A stretch of 64,000 nucleotides of DNA from Lacticaseibacillus porcinae (GCF_003946305.1 NZ_RHNS01000001.1:186001-250000), one strand, 5' to 3'. Counted from the first letter of the stretch, positions 26,043 to 35,881 are shown. Numbers and translations: made by a program. Notes: generated from the letters alone by a model not told the origin.

Positions 26043-26976
26043 TGATTTGATCTCCTTGTGTGATCGATTTGCCAGCGCCGTTTAAGTAAGCGGCGATCGG
26101 CTGGATCGCTTTGCCTGCAGGTTGCAATTGGTTGATGGCAAACACGGTGCCATCCCCTGCTGCGACATGCAGTTGTTTCTTTTCACGCAACACCACAGTG
26201 CCTGCTGGCAAGTCAGTGGTTTCAGTTAACGGCGTGATCGCCCATAACTTGGTACGCACGCCATTGAGCATCACCCACCCACCGACTGCAGGCCGCAAAC
26301 CGCGGACCCAGTTATCAAGTTGTGTGGCAGGTAAATTGATATCTAAATGTTCTTGCGCTTTGGTCAAAGTTGGCGAGAACGTCACCAGATCGGGATCTTG
26401 TGGGGTTTTCGTCTCATTTCCAGCAATGATTTCCGGTAACGTCGCCATTAACAAGTCACGACCCATCACGCTGAGTTTCTCAAACACCGTGCCAGTATCG
26501 TCATCGCGGGTCAATGGCAAGCGACTTTGCGCGTACATGTCACCAGCATCCATCGCTTTGACCATTTCCATGATCGTAACACCAGTTTCAGCATCGCCAT
26601 TGATCACCGAATATTGAATCGGGGCGCCGCCACGATATTTTGGCAACAAGGAACCGTGAACATTCAACGCCGCAATTTTAGCGGCGTTCAAGAACTTCGT
26701 CGGCAAAAACTGTCCATAAGCGGCGGTGATCAATAAATCAGGTTGTAAGGCGATCGCTTCGTCGAGTTCGGGACTACCAGAAAGTTTTTCTGGTTGTAAA
26801 ACCGGTAAGTTCAACCGGACCGCAGCTTGTTTCACTGGGCTTTGATGCAACACTTGTTTGCGACCGACTTTGCGATCTGGTTGGGTGATCACCAGTTTCA
26901 CGTCGTAGGTTGTATTTAATGCTTCTAAAATCGGCACCGCAAAATCGGGTGTCCCTAAGAAAATGATAGATGTCAT
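26029..26976 (-). CDS. fmt: Methionyl-tRNA formyltransferase
   Basis: Fmt formylates initiator Met-tRNA using 10-formyltetrahydrofolate. The 315 residues show IIFLGTPDFAVP at the N-terminus, the catalytic NVHGSLLPKYRGGAP loop (Asn, His) and a C-terminal OB domain. The ATG at 26976 follows GGAGG closely; an upstream in-frame codon has no site. It stands between priA and rsmB as in most Firmicutes. Confidence 0.96.
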   Translation of the reverse strand: MTSIIFLGTPDFAVPILEALNTTYDVKLVITQPDRKVGRKQVLHQSPVKQAAVRLNLPVLQPEKLSGSPELDEAIALQPDLLITAAYGQFLPTKFLNAAKIAALNVHGSLLPKYRGGAPIQYSVINGDAETGVTIMEMVKAMDAGDMYAQSRLPLTRDDDTGTVFEKLSVMGRDLLMATLPEIIAGNETKTPQDPDLVTFSPTLTKAQEHLDINLPATQLDNWVRGLRPAVGGWVMLNGVRTKLWAITPLTETTDLPAGTVVLREKKQLHVAAGDGTVFAINQLQPAGKAIQPIAAYLNGAGKSITQGDQIIGEA

Positions 26977-27034
26977 AGAATCCTCCAAGTCTAGTATACA
27001 ATTTTTTTAGTGGCGATGGGTCGCCTCGGTGTGT

Positions 27035-29428
27035 TTACATAAATGATTGTGGTTCTGGATCAATCGCGACTTGAAAGCCTTGTTTTACACTGGCTTGAGT
27101 TTCGTCTAAAATCTTGGCTAGCGCAGCGTTTAACTGGGGTTCGCGTTTGTATTTGATCACCATTTGATAGTAGTAGCGTTTCTTTAACCGGGCAATGGCA
27201 CCAGGGGTTGGCCCTAACACCCGTGCAGAGTCAGATAACACCGCATTCAATTGCGCTGCTAAACTGTAAATCGCCTTTGCGGCTTGCGCTTCATCAGGAT
27301 GGCTGACGGTCAACTTCATGGTAAAGAAGTAAGGCGGGTAATCCCCGCGATGGCGAATCGCCATTTCCGCATAGAAAAAGCCTTCGTAATCTTGTTTGGT
27401 CGCATATTGAATCGCATAATGCTCAGGATTAAAGGTTTGGATCATCACCTCACCTGGCTTATCCGCCCGCCCAGCGCGACCAGACACTTGCGTCAACAAC
27501 TGAAAAGTGCGCTCGCCAGCACGAAAATCTGGTAAGCCTAACGCAGTATCCGCATTGATCACCCCAACTAAGGTGACATTTGGGAAATCTAACCCTTTGG
27601 CGATCATTTGCGTTCCGAGGAGAATATCCGCGTCATGATTGCCAAATTGCTTCAACAATCGCGCATGACTGCCTTTTTTCCGTGTGGTATCCACATCCAT
27701 CCGCAAAACCCGCGCTTGGGGGATGAGTTCATTCAAACTTGCGGCGACTTTTTCAGTGCCAGTGCCATAGTAACGGATCTTCTTAGAACCGCAGCTTGGA
27801 CAAACAGTCGGGATCGGTTCTTCATGGCCACAGTAATGGCACTTCAAGCTGTGGGAATCCATATGCAAAGTCAATGAAATATCGCAGTTAGGACATTGCA
27901 CCTTATACCCGCATTCACGGCACATCACAAAACTGGAAAACCCGCGTTTATTCAACAACAAGACACTTTGTTCATGACGTTCAAGCCGCTGTTTTAGCGC
28001 GTCTAATAACGGTTTGGAGAAATCATCCCGACCGCCATTTTGATACGCTTGTCGCATATCGATCAAATGCACTGGCGGCAACGGTTGTTGATTGATCCGC
28101 TCAGGCAAAAGCAAACGCGTGTAAACCCCTTTTTCTGCACGGGCCCGTGATTCTAGACTCGGTGTTGCCGACCCTAACACCACAGGTGCATGCATCGTTT
28201 GCGCGCGGTGTAACACCACATCTCTTGCATGATAACGCGGGGCATCAGCTTGTTTATAGCTGGTTTCATGTTCTTCATCAATAATGAAGACCCCGATATT
28301 GGTCAGCGGCGCAAACACTGCCGACCGCGCGCCGACGACAACTTGAGCTTCCTTGCGTTCAATGCGGCGCCATTCATCAAATTTCTCCCCGCTAGACAAA
28401 CCAGAGTGAAGGACGGCGACCCGTTCACCAAAGCGTCCGCGGACACGTTTGACCATTTGTGGCGTTAAGGCGATTTCAGGCACTAACATTAACGCGGTTT
28501 GCCCTTGTTGCAAAGCTTTGGCAATGATCTGCAAGTAGACTTCGGTTTTCCCAGAGCCAGTGACCCCTTCTAACAAAAAGGTTTGCGGATCATTGGCATC
28601 AACCGCATGACCCACCGTATCAACGACGTGTTGTTGCGCAGTGGTCAGCGTCAAAGGCTGCGTTAACACTTGGCCTTGCATTTGCGGATAAGGATCGCGG
28701 TAAACTTCTTGTTCGATTAAATGGAGCCAACCTTTTTTAGCAGCGGCGGTAATTTGAGTGCGCGGCATTTCACTTTTGATGGCTGGGATCGCAGGGGTTT
28801 CGTCATTAGCTTGCCATTGCGTGAGCAAGTCTAATAAACGGGCTTGTTGTTTGGCATTGCCATTCAAGCCTGCTTTAATAGCGGCATATTCGGTTGCCGT
28901 TTTGTCCGGTACAATATGGGTCACGGTTTTTACCTTGGCGCGATCATGCAAACGATATTCAACTTCCAGATCACCATGCTGGACAGCTTTCAACACTGGC
29001 GCCAACGCTGATTCTGGTAAGTCATCTAACGCTTGTGATTCAGGGATCAACGATTGACCAGCCGCTGTCAATGGGTGCACCCACTTGTCAGCAGCTGCTT
29101 TGAGTTGCGCTGGCAACATGGTTTGCACACAGGTGATCCAAAAGGCGAAAGTTGTGTCAGCTAACCACTTGGACAACTTTAATAATTCTGCATCAAGCAC
29201 TGGTGCCGCATCTAAAATCGCCAAAATCGGCTTTAATTCCCCGTCAAATTCAGCATGATCAGCTAAAGCGACGACCATCCCCATTAATTTGCGTGAGCCT
29301 TTACCAAAGCCGACCCACACCCGCATCCCTGGTTGAATGGTATTTTCTAATGATTCAGGGATCAAATAATCAAACGGTCGATCGGTTTGCATGGTGGGAA
29401 CATCAACGATCACTTTTGCAATTTGCAC
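27035..29428 (-). CDS. priA: Primosomal helicase PriA
   Basis: PriA restarts replication at forks after collapse. The 797 residues have the N-terminal 3'-binding domain (RPFDYLIPE, 18-26), Walker A GVTGSGKTEV, the DEEHETSYKQ box, and the zinc-binding region with paired Cys motifs (CRECG, CPNC, CHYCG, CPSCG). The start is a GTG preceded by a GGGGTG site inside the end of coaBC. Confidence 0.96.
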   Translation of the reverse strand: MQIAKVIVDVPTMQTDRPFDYLIPESLENTIQPGMRVWVGFGKGSRKLMGMVVALADHAEFDGELKPILAILDAAPVLDAELLKLSKWLADTTFAFWITCVQTMLPAQLKAAADKWVHPLTAAGQSLIPESQALDDLPESALAPVLKAVQHGDLEVEYRLHDRAKVKTVTHIVPDKTATEYAAIKAGLNGNAKQQARLLDLLTQWQANDETPAIPAIKSEMPRTQITAAAKKGWLHLIEQEVYRDPYPQMQGQVLTQPLTLTTAQQHVVDTVGHAVDANDPQTFLLEGVTGSGKTEVYLQIIAKALQQGQTALMLVPEIALTPQMVKRVRGRFGERVAVLHSGLSSGEKFDEWRRIERKEAQVVVGARSAVFAPLTNIGVFIIDEEHETSYKQADAPRYHARDVVLHRAQTMHAPVVLGSATPSLESRARAEKGVYTRLLLPERINQQPLPPVHLIDMRQAYQNGGRDDFSKPLLDALKQRLERHEQSVLLLNKRGFSSFVMCRECGYKVQCPNCDISLTLHMDSHSLKCHYCGHEEPIPTVCPSCGSKKIRYYGTGTEKVAASLNELIPQARVLRMDVDTTRKKGSHARLLKQFGNHDADILLGTQMIAKGLDFPNVTLVGVINADTALGLPDFRAGERTFQLLTQVSGRAGRADKPGEVMIQTFNPEHYAIQYATKQDYEGFFYAEMAIRHRGDYPPYFFTMKLTVSHPDEAQAAKAIYSLAAQLNAVLSDSARVLGPTPGAIARLKKRYYYQMVIKYKREPQLNAALAKILDETQASVKQGFQVAIDPEPQSFM

Positions 29429-29432
29429 CCAC

Positions 29433-30620
29433 TCACCCCATTTTCTGTTGTATCGTGTTTAAAATTTGTTCAGCGATTTCAAGTTTTGACGCTTCTGGCA
29501 CCTGTTTTGGTTCGTGGTTTGGTTGTAATAACCACACAGCGTTAGTATCTTGATTAAACCCATGTCCGTGACCGACTAAATTGGCCACTAAGAGATCGGC
29601 ATGTTTCTTTGCTAACTTCGCTTGGGCATGCGTTAAGAGCTCATCAGTTTCTGCCGCAAAGCCCACCACCAATTGATGCGTCTTTGCTGTCCCTATCGAT
29701 TTGAGAATGTCAGGATTTTGTGCGAGTTCAAGCGTTAAACCTGACTCTTCAGAAACTTTCTTGAGTTTGTGGTCACTAGGTGTTGCCACATGATAATCTG
29801 CCACAGCCGCAGCCATGATCACCACATCACTGGCATCAAAGTTTAAGGCAACAGCTTGTTGCATTTCACTTGCTGATTGCACCGCACTGACGTGAACCTG
29901 CGGCAAAGTCGGTAAATTGGCAGTGGTGATCAACTCAACGTCGGCACCCATGGCAGCGGCAATATTTGCTAACGCAGTGCCCATTTTTCCAGAAGAGTCA
30001 TTGCCGATGTAGCGCACTGGATCGATCCGTTCTTTGGTGCCACCTGCAGTGATCACCACCTGTTTGCCTTGCAAGGTCGGTTGTGGTTGATAGGTGTCGA
30101 CAAATAACGCAATCACTGCTTCTTCAGGCATCCGCCCGACTGCTTGATAACCTTCAGCTAAAAAGCCAGTCGCAGGCGGGAGTACTGCCATCCCCAATGA
30201 TTTGAGGTGTGCGATATTCGCTTGCGTTTGGGCATTCAGCCACATTTGATCATTCATCGCAGGGACCACCAGCTTTGGACCGTTAAATGCGAGTAAAGCG
30301 TTGGTCACCACATTATCTGCAAAACCACTAGCGAGCTTGGCAATGGTATTCGCGGTGGCGGGAACGATCAACGCCATATCCATCCAATGCGCAAAAGCGA
30401 CATGTGCAACATGACTAGGATCATCAAATTCATGTTCATCCGTTAATACCGGATGCTTGGACACTGTCGCTAACGTTTGCGAAGTGACGAACGCACCAGC
30501 TGCCGGCGTCATCGCCACTTGCACCTCATGACCTGCTTTGATCAACATTCTGATCAAATTCGGCACTTTATAAGCTGCGATCCCACCAGTCACAAAAACC
30601 CCAATATGCTTGTGCAACAT
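29433..30620 (-). CDS. coaBC: Bifunctional CoA biosynthesis protein CoaBC
   Basis: It couples cysteine to phosphopantothenate and decarboxylates the product, giving phosphopantetheine. The 395 residues contain the flavin-dependent CoaC half (1-180, with VTGGIAAYK and the PAMNDQMW motif) and the CoaB half (190-395, with TAGGTKERIDPVRYI). The ATG at 30620 is chosen for its AGGAAG site. It follows rpoZ after a terminator-like hairpin. Confidence 0.95.
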   Translation of the reverse strand: MLHKHIGVFVTGGIAAYKVPNLIRMLIKAGHEVQVAMTPAAGAFVTSQTLATVSKHPVLTDEHEFDDPSHVAHVAFAHWMDMALIVPATANTIAKLASGFADNVVTNALLAFNGPKLVVPAMNDQMWLNAQTQANIAHLKSLGMAVLPPATGFLAEGYQAVGRMPEEAVIALFVDTYQPQPTLQGKQVVITAGGTKERIDPVRYIGNDSSGKMGTALANIAAAMGADVELITTANLPTLPQVHVSAVQSASEMQQAVALNFDASDVVIMAAAVADYHVATPSDHKLKKVSEESGLTLELAQNPDILKSIGTAKTHQLVVGFAAETDELLTHAQAKLAKKHADLLVANLVGHGHGFNQDTNAVWLLQPNHEPKQVPEASKLEIAEQILNTIQQKMG

Positions 30621-30680
30621 GTTCGCCACTTCCTTTCTCAAGTATTATACCAAACGACGCAAATGGTTTTTAATGAAAAT

Positions 30681-30708
30681 AAAAAGCCAAGACCCAAGGC
30701 CTCGGCTC
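30681..30708 (-). terminator. Hairpin with T-run after rpoZ
   Basis: On the minus strand GCCGAG pairs with CTTGGC (one G-T) and continues inward; five T follow. It may partly separate gmk-rpoZ from coaBC. Confidence 0.6.
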
Positions 30709-30717
30709 CGAAATACT

Positions 30718-30957
30718 TTATTCGTGATCCAGCTTTTCAGCGTCACGTTCTTTTAACTTGGACGCTGGGTCGATGATCACGTCGCCGGCAGCCACTTCTT
30801 CAAGGGCTTGGCCGACAGTTTTCAACGACTTGTAGCTTGGCAAAGTTTTGATGCCGTTGCTTTCAAGTTCATGGGCGCGCTTTGCTGCAAGCACAGCCAA
30901 GCTGTAACGAGAAGGCACTTTGTCTAACAATTTATCAATAGAAGGATAGATAATCAT
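30718..30957 (-). CDS. rpoZ: RNA polymerase omega subunit
   Basis: Omega stabilises the beta' subunit of RNA polymerase. The 79 residues begin [20 protein letters not shown] and contain LAAKRAHEL, the conserved core. It is 11 bases after gmk, the classic gmk-rpoZ-coaBC-priA order. Confidence 0.96.
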   Translation of the reverse strand: MIIYPSIDKLLDKVPSRYSLAVLAAKRAHELESNGIKTLPSYKSLKTVGQALEEVAAGDVIIDPASKLKERDAEKLDHE

Positions 30958-30968
30958 GATTGGACTCC

Positions 30969-31601
30969 TTATTTGGACTGAGAAATGGGATCGTCATCGA
31001 GCATTGCTTTGTAGCGATCGATCACACGAGGGACGCGCAAATGTTCACTTTCAATAATGCGTTCGATGCGTTTCACCGCTAAGTCTACTTTATCATTAAC
31101 GACGGCATAATCATAGTTCGCCATCATGGCAATTTCATCAGCGGCTTGGGTGATACGCTTTTCGATCACTTCTGCTGAATCAGTACCACGACCAGTCAAA
31201 CGATGCTTCAATTCTGAAAGATCTGGTGGCGTTAAGAAAATGAACACCCCATCGGGACATTTTTCGCGGACTTGCATGGCGCCTTTAACTTCGATTTCCA
31301 ACAGCACATCGCGGCCGGAATCTAAGGTTTGGTTCACATACTTTAACGGCGTGCCGTAGTAGTTGCCAACATATTGGGCATACTCAAGCATCCCACCAGT
31401 GGCGATTTCATGTTCAAATTGTTCCTTGGTGCGGAAGTAGTAATCAACCCCGTCAACTTCACCTGGGCGCATATTGCGGGTGGTCATCGAAATTGAGTAT
31501 TGGAAGTCGCGATAATCGCCTGCCAGCATCGCTTGCCGAACTGTCCCTTTGCCGACCCCACTTGGACCCGACAACACGATCAGCATTCCCCGTTCTTGCA
31601 T
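30969..31601 (-). CDS. gmk: Guanylate kinase
   Basis: Gmk phosphorylates GMP to GDP. The 210 residues start with the P-loop [11 protein letters not shown] (about 12-22), followed by [19 protein letters not shown], the GMP-binding segment. AGAGG precedes the ATG at 31601. It heads the gmk-rpoZ-coaBC-priA-fmt-rsmB run. Confidence 0.97.
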   Translation of the reverse strand: MQERGMLIVLSGPSGVGKGTVRQAMLAGDYRDFQYSISMTTRNMRPGEVDGVDYYFRTKEQFEHEIATGGMLEYAQYVGNYYGTPLKYVNQTLDSGRDVLLEIEVKGAMQVREKCPDGVFIFLTPPDLSELKHRLTGRGTDSAEVIEKRITQAADEIAMMANYDYAVVNDKVDLAVKRIERIIESEHLRVPRVIDRYKAMLDDDPISQSK

Positions 31602-31667
31602 GCTTTAACCTCTTTCATCCTATAGTGTTATTTTCCATTTTGCACTTTTTACACTTATTTGTAAAGG

Positions 31668-32345
31668 CTAAAAACTTGACGCAAGAAACGATTGTGCTTG
31701 CGGGCTTTGCATCCAAGTATGCCCAGCGTCACGACCTGCTTGCAATAAAAGCTGACGATGCTTCAACGAAAAATCAAACATCGCCCCAGTATGTTTCGGC
31801 GGATAAAGCACCGGCGTTTCACCGATTTGAGGCGTTGGCCCTAACCCCAATGCAGAAATTCCTAAAATTTGGGTCGCCCCAAGATCCCGCGCGATCGCCA
31901 CCGGCAAGTCATTAGCGACGCCGCCATCGACATACCAATTGCCTTTGATTTGCTGCGAGGCAAACCAACCAGGCATGGCGCTACTCGCAAGTAACCATTG
32001 AGTGGCATGATCAGGCGTTAAGGTCACGACTTGCGCGCGCCGTTGCGGCAATCGCGTTGCCACTGCTAACGCTGGCCAAGGATTGCGCACCAGTCGGTTT
32101 GAAATAGCTGTGATCAACTGTTGCAGCGGTTGCGTTTGCCGCGGCCACAAGTGATCTGGGACGCGAGTGTGCCACCACTCGGCCAATTCCTTCGGTGTCA
32201 GTCGCGTCGTGGCCCAAGCATTGATCGCACCGATGGAGCTACCGATCACAAAATCTGGTTTAAGCTGTGGCCCGACAACTTCCCACACCCCTGCTTGAAA
32301 GGCACCGCGGACGCCACCGCCACCAAACACCACTGCCAAAGCCAT
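31668..32345 (-). CDS. Patatin-like phospholipase (RssA-type)
   Basis: A 225-residue patatin-family serine hydrolase. The oxyanion loop GGGGVRGAFQAG (8-19), the nucleophile GSSIG (about 35-39) and the dyad Asp in YVDGGVAND are present, so the catalytic dyad is intact. The substrate is unknown; the family includes phospholipases and regulators of membrane turnover. It is transcribed divergently from the SOS-box gene at 32445 and the two share about 100 bases of upstream DNA. Confidence 0.88.
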   Translation of the reverse strand: MALAVVFGGGGVRGAFQAGVWEVVGPQLKPDFVIGSSIGAINAWATTRLTPKELAEWWHTRVPDHLWPRQTQPLQQLITAISNRLVRNPWPALAVATRLPQRRAQVVTLTPDHATQWLLASSAMPGWFASQQIKGNWYVDGGVANDLPVAIARDLGATQILGISALGLGPTPQIGETPVLYPPKHTGAMFDFSLKHRQLLLQAGRDAGHTWMQSPQAQSFLASSF

Positions 32346-32380
32346 TCAATCATCTCCAAAAAAATATTTTTGCCAAAGCC

Positions 32381-32432
32381 TTGCATTTTAGAACAAGCGT
32401 TCGTATAATGAAATCATCAAGAACAAACGTTC
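32381..32432 (+). promoter_or_regulatory. Promoter with two LexA (SOS) boxes
   Basis: TTGCAT (32381-32386) and TATAAT (32404-32409) are 17 bases apart. GAACAAGCGTTC (32391-32402) fills most of the spacer and GAACAAACGTTC (32421-32432) covers the early transcribed region; both match the Gram-positive LexA site GAAC-N4-GTTC and start 30 bases apart. LexA bound here would block the promoter until DNA damage. Confidence 0.85.
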
Positions 32433-32444
32433 GGAGGAGTCATC

Positions 32445-32744
32445 ATGGAAAACAAAGCGCAAACTTTTCAAACGGTCCGTCACAATCTCATGGCCTCATA
32501 TCGTCAATTCTTTGCCTTAGAAGCACCTAAGTTGACCATGCCTGTCGTTCAACTCCAGCATAACACGGCGCAAAGCTTAGCACGCCATTATCGCGTGGCA
32601 GTATTTTTCAAAGATGACTCCCCTGCTTTAGTGGGTCACTTCACGCGGCAACTCGATGCCCACCGTTTCATTTTACAAGCTTATCAAAGCAACTTAGTTC
32701 GCGTGGTCACCGATTCAGAAATGAGCTTTATCAAACGCGTTTAA
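32445..32744 (+). CDS. Small SOS-regulated protein, possibly YolD-like
   Basis: A 99-residue soluble protein with a GGAGGAG site seven bases before the ATG. There is no membrane segment or known catalytic motif. The second half (about 50-95), predicted as beta strands with LVGHFTRQLDAHRFIL, loosely resembles the YolD-like fold found beside SOS-induced polymerases, but this is a guess by pattern. Two LexA boxes in its promoter and its position beside recN point to a role in the DNA-damage response. It is alone in its unit and ends at a terminator. Confidence 0.75.
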   Translation: MENKAQTFQTVRHNLMASYRQFFALEAPKLTMPVVQLQHNTAQSLARHYRVAVFFKDDSPALVGHFTRQLDAHRFILQAYQSNLVRVVTDSEMSFIKRV

Positions 32745-32753
32745 ACCTCCCTC

Positions 32754-32787
32754 GCCGCCTTGAGCCTTGTGTTCAAGGCGGCTTTTT
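32754..32787 (+). terminator. Terminator of the SOS-box gene
   Basis: GCCGCCTTGA pairs with TCAAGGCGGC around nine bases, followed by five T. Confidence 0.9.
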
Positions 32788-32797
32788 GCGTTGTCGC

Positions 32798-32822
32798 AAA
32801 AAAAATCAGCCGCTAAGCTGAT
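32798..32822 (-). terminator. Terminator of recN
   Basis: On the minus strand ATCAGC pairs with GCTGAT around TTAGCG, followed by eight T. Confidence 0.85.
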
Positions 32823-32830
32823 CTTCAAGA

Positions 32831-34534
32831 TTATTGCCTTAATTGTTCACGAGTGGTAGCCGCCATTTTCAATAACTCACTGGCATGTTCTAATGCGAGT
32901 TCCGTCACCGTGTCACCTGCTAACATCCGCGCGATTTCATCAACGCGTTGGGCTTGCGTCAACGGCGTGACCGTGGTTTTGGTGCGGCCATTTGCAACTT
33001 GTTTTTGGATCAAATATTCGTGATCGCTCATCGCCGCCACTTGTGGCAAGTGGGTGATGCACAACACTTGTGACTGCGTGGCGATGGTTGAGATCTTGTT
33101 GGCAATGGCTTGGGCAACGCGACCTGAGACCCCAGTATCTACTTCATCAAAAATAATACTGGTGACGCCATCAGATTTGGCAAAAATCGTCTTCAATGCC
33201 AACATGATCCGCGACAATTCCCCACCACTGGCAATTTTCGCTAATGGTTTTGCCGCTTCACCAGGGTTCGTTTGAATGTAAAATTCAACCACATCTAACC
33301 CATCAGGACGCTCAGCATTGTGAGCCACTGGGGTGAATTGCACCGAGAAAATCGTCTTAGCCATGTACAATGCTGCGAGTTGTTGATGGATCGCATCAAC
33401 TAATTGTTTAGCGGCAGCTTTGCGGGCTTTGGTGAGTTTGGCGCCGACGGATAATAATTCTGCATGTTGTTGGGCGACTTGATCTTCAAGGTCTGAGGCA
33501 TCAGCATCTAAAGCTTCCATATTAGCGAGCTCTTCGGCAGCCTTTTGGCCATAGGCGATCACCTTAGGTAGGGAATCGCCATATTTACGTTCCAATTGTA
33601 AAAATAATTCCAAGCGTTTTTCGATGTCATCTAAACGCCCTTCATCAAAGGTTTGATCATCGACTTGCCGCGCGAGGTCACTTTGGACATCTTGCAAGGT
33701 GTAATACGCCGATTCCAATTCGCTGGCAATGCTAGCAAACGCTGGATCTAAGTCGGCAATATCTTGCATATTCCGCATGGCTTCCGCCACTTGATCTAAC
33801 GGGTTCGCATCATCTTCATCACTGAGCACCGCCGCAGAGGCATTCAGCGCAGTGGAAATGCGTTGAAAGTTGGCTAAACGGTCGCGTTCTGCAGATAATG
33901 TGGTTTCTTCATCAGGATGCAAGTTGGCACTTTGAATTTCTTGCACTTGAAATTGTAACATGTCCAAGCGCTGCGCCCACTCTTGTTCGTTGGCTTGCTT
34001 TTTACGTAAAGCTGACGCTGTGTGTTGATATTTCGCGTAAAGGCTTTGGTAGTCGCTGAGCAATTGCTGCAACGTCGCATCACCGAATTGATCCAGCAGG
34101 CCTAAATGTGATTCTGGATGGACCAGTTGTTGATGTTCGTTTTGGCCGTGAATATCAACTAAAGTTTCACCGACTGCGCGCAATGTCGACGTGTTGACCA
34201 AATGGCCATTGACCCGACAAATATTGCGGCCTGAAGCGTAAATATCGCGTTGAAGCAGCACACTACTGTCATCGGTATCCAAATCAAATTGTTTAAGCAC
34301 AGCCACAGTTTTAGGATTGCTAGTCGCATCAAACAAGCCTTGCAGTTCCGCTTTAGCCGCGCCAGTGCGGACAAAATCCGTTCGTCCGCGGCTACCTGCC
34401 AGTAAGCTGACCGCATCGATAATGATCGACTTACCGGCGCCAGTTTCACCAGTCAACGCAGTCATTCCGGTTTCAAAGCTTAATTCCAATTGATCGATAA
34501 TGGCAAAATCATGGATCACTAATTCTTGTAACAT
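32831..34534 (-). CDS. recN: DNA repair protein RecN
   Basis: RecN is an SMC-like ATPase recruited to double-strand breaks. The 567 residues have Walker A GETGAGKS near residue 30, a coiled coil (about 160-370), the signature ASGGELSRIMLA and Walker B FDEVDTGVSG. I take the ATG at 34534, which overlaps the argR stop region. It is last in the folD-xseA-xseB-ispA-tlyA-argR-recN run, a typical Firmicute order. No LexA box was seen in front of recN itself. Confidence 0.95.
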   Translation of the reverse strand: MLQELVIHDFAIIDQLELSFETGMTALTGETGAGKSIIIDAVSLLAGSRGRTDFVRTGAAKAELQGLFDATSNPKTVAVLKQFDLDTDDSSVLLQRDIYASGRNICRVNGHLVNTSTLRAVGETLVDIHGQNEHQQLVHPESHLGLLDQFGDATLQQLLSDYQSLYAKYQHTASALRKKQANEQEWAQRLDMLQFQVQEIQSANLHPDEETTLSAERDRLANFQRISTALNASAAVLSDEDDANPLDQVAEAMRNMQDIADLDPAFASIASELESAYYTLQDVQSDLARQVDDQTFDEGRLDDIEKRLELFLQLERKYGDSLPKVIAYGQKAAEELANMEALDADASDLEDQVAQQHAELLSVGAKLTKARKAAAKQLVDAIHQQLAALYMAKTIFSVQFTPVAHNAERPDGLDVVEFYIQTNPGEAAKPLAKIASGGELSRIMLALKTIFAKSDGVTSIIFDEVDTGVSGRVAQAIANKISTIATQSQVLCITHLPQVAAMSDHEYLIQKQVANGRTKTTVTPLTQAQRVDEIARMLAGDTVTELALEHASELLKMAATTREQLRQ

Positions 34535-34538
34535 CGCG

Positions 34539-34991
34539 TCACCCAACCATCGCGTCGATCATTTCCAACACTTCTTTGGCTTGGGCATTACCGCGGCATA
34601 CGATCAAAATCGCGGCATCCCCAGCGATCGTCGCAAAGATCCGTTGATCATGCAGTTGATCGATCAAATTCCCCACAGCAGGCGCAGTCCCTGGATTCAT
34701 CACCAAATGCACGAATTGATCCATGCGATCGCCATGACGATAAGCTGCGGCCAAGGTGCGACGCAACTTATCTAAAGGCGAAAGTTGCTTTTCCAAAGGC
34801 AGTGAGTAGCGATAGCGCCCTCCTGTGGTCGGTACTTTCACCAGTTGCATGTCTTTGATGTCACGGGAGATCGTCGCTTGGGTCACTGGTACGCCATCAG
34901 CTTCAAGGGCGGTGACAAAATCACTTTGCCGTTCGATCACTTGATCTTTGATCAGTTGTTTGAGGTATGCTTGTCGTTCATTTTTTTGCAT
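34539..34991 (-). CDS. argR: Arginine repressor ArgR family
   Basis: ArgR binds arginine and represses biosynthesis or activates catabolic genes. The 150 residues have an N-terminal winged helix (DFVTALEADGVPVTQATISRD region, about 20-45) and a C-terminal hexamerisation/arginine-binding domain ending in GDAAILIVC. Lactobacilli often have two ArgR copies; this one is the recN-linked copy. The ATG at 34991 is chosen with AGGTGG upstream; a TTG directly before it is an alternative. Confidence 0.94.
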   Translation of the reverse strand: MQKNERQAYLKQLIKDQVIERQSDFVTALEADGVPVTQATISRDIKDMQLVKVPTTGGRYRYSLPLEKQLSPLDKLRRTLAAAYRHGDRMDQFVHLVMNPGTAPAVGNLIDQLHDQRIFATIAGDAAILIVCRGNAQAKEVLEMIDAMVG

Positions 34992-35044
34992 CAAAAGGCC
35001 ACCTTTACTGAAATCGTTACCAATAGCTTAACGCAACTCACCGT

Positions 35045-35869
35045 TTAATGAAACTTCGGCTTTAATTCTGCATAAGCTGAAGCCAAGGTGTCATCGACAC
35101 TGACGTTATCGGCCTTGACGCCGGTAACATCGCCATTTTGTAAATGGATCAGAAATTCGATATTACCTTCGCCACCTTTGATCGGCGAGAAGTCTAAACC
35201 TAACACATTAAACCCAGCCCCTAACGCAAAATCAACGATCATGTTCAACACCATGCGATGCACTTCAGGATCGCGGACGATGCCTTTTTTTCCGACATTG
35301 GCAGGACCGGCTTCAAACTGCGGCTTGATCAACGCCACCGCATGACCACCAGGTTGTAAAATCGACTTCAATGGCGGCAAGATCAACTTCAATGAGATAA
35401 ACGACACATCAGTCATCGCAAACTCGACTGGCCCATCGGTGAAATCTTCTGGTTTAGAATAACGGAAGTTCACCCGCTCCATCACATTGACCCGCGGATC
35501 TTCACGCAACTTCCATGCCAATTGATTGTAGCCAACATCTAAGGCATAAGACATTTTCGCCCCTGCTTGCAACGCCACATCAGTAAAGCCGCCGGTCGAT
35601 GCCCCGATATCAAGCACCGTCAACCCGGTTAAATCGATGTCAAACACGTCTAACGCTTTGGCAAGCTTCAACCCGCCGCGAGAGACGTAAGGCATGGTTT
35701 TGCCTTTGACATGTAAAATGCTGTCAGCGGCAATTTTGACCCCTGGCTTATCCAAGCGCTCATTGTTTTGGTCGTACACTTCACCAGCCATCACGGCGCG
35801 CTTGGCTTGCTCGCGGGATAAAAACAAGCCTTGTTCTACTAATAAGACATCGATACGTTCTTTACTCAT
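35045..35869 (-). CDS. TlyA-family rRNA 2'-O-methyltransferase
   Basis: A 274-residue protein with an N-terminal S4 RNA-binding domain (1-65, RIDVLLVEQGLFLSREQAKR) and an FtsJ-like methyltransferase domain (LDIGASTGGFTDV at about 86-98). TlyA of mycobacteria 2'-O-methylates 16S and 23S rRNA and is a haemolysin only by its old name; the lactobacillar enzyme is inferred to act on rRNA. It sits between ispA and argR-recN as usual. Confidence 0.92.
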   Translation of the reverse strand: MSKERIDVLLVEQGLFLSREQAKRAVMAGEVYDQNNERLDKPGVKIAADSILHVKGKTMPYVSRGGLKLAKALDVFDIDLTGLTVLDIGASTGGFTDVALQAGAKMSYALDVGYNQLAWKLREDPRVNVMERVNFRYSKPEDFTDGPVEFAMTDVSFISLKLILPPLKSILQPGGHAVALIKPQFEAGPANVGKKGIVRDPEVHRMVLNMIVDFALGAGFNVLGLDFSPIKGGEGNIEFLIHLQNGDVTGVKADNVSVDDTLASAYAELKPKFH

Positions 35870-35881
35870 GAATTCCTCTTC

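Noticed and set aside
32381-32432. LexA boxes controlling the divergent patatin-like gene
   Set aside because: Both boxes lie over the plus-strand promoter and 5' leader; no minus-strand promoter overlapping them was found.
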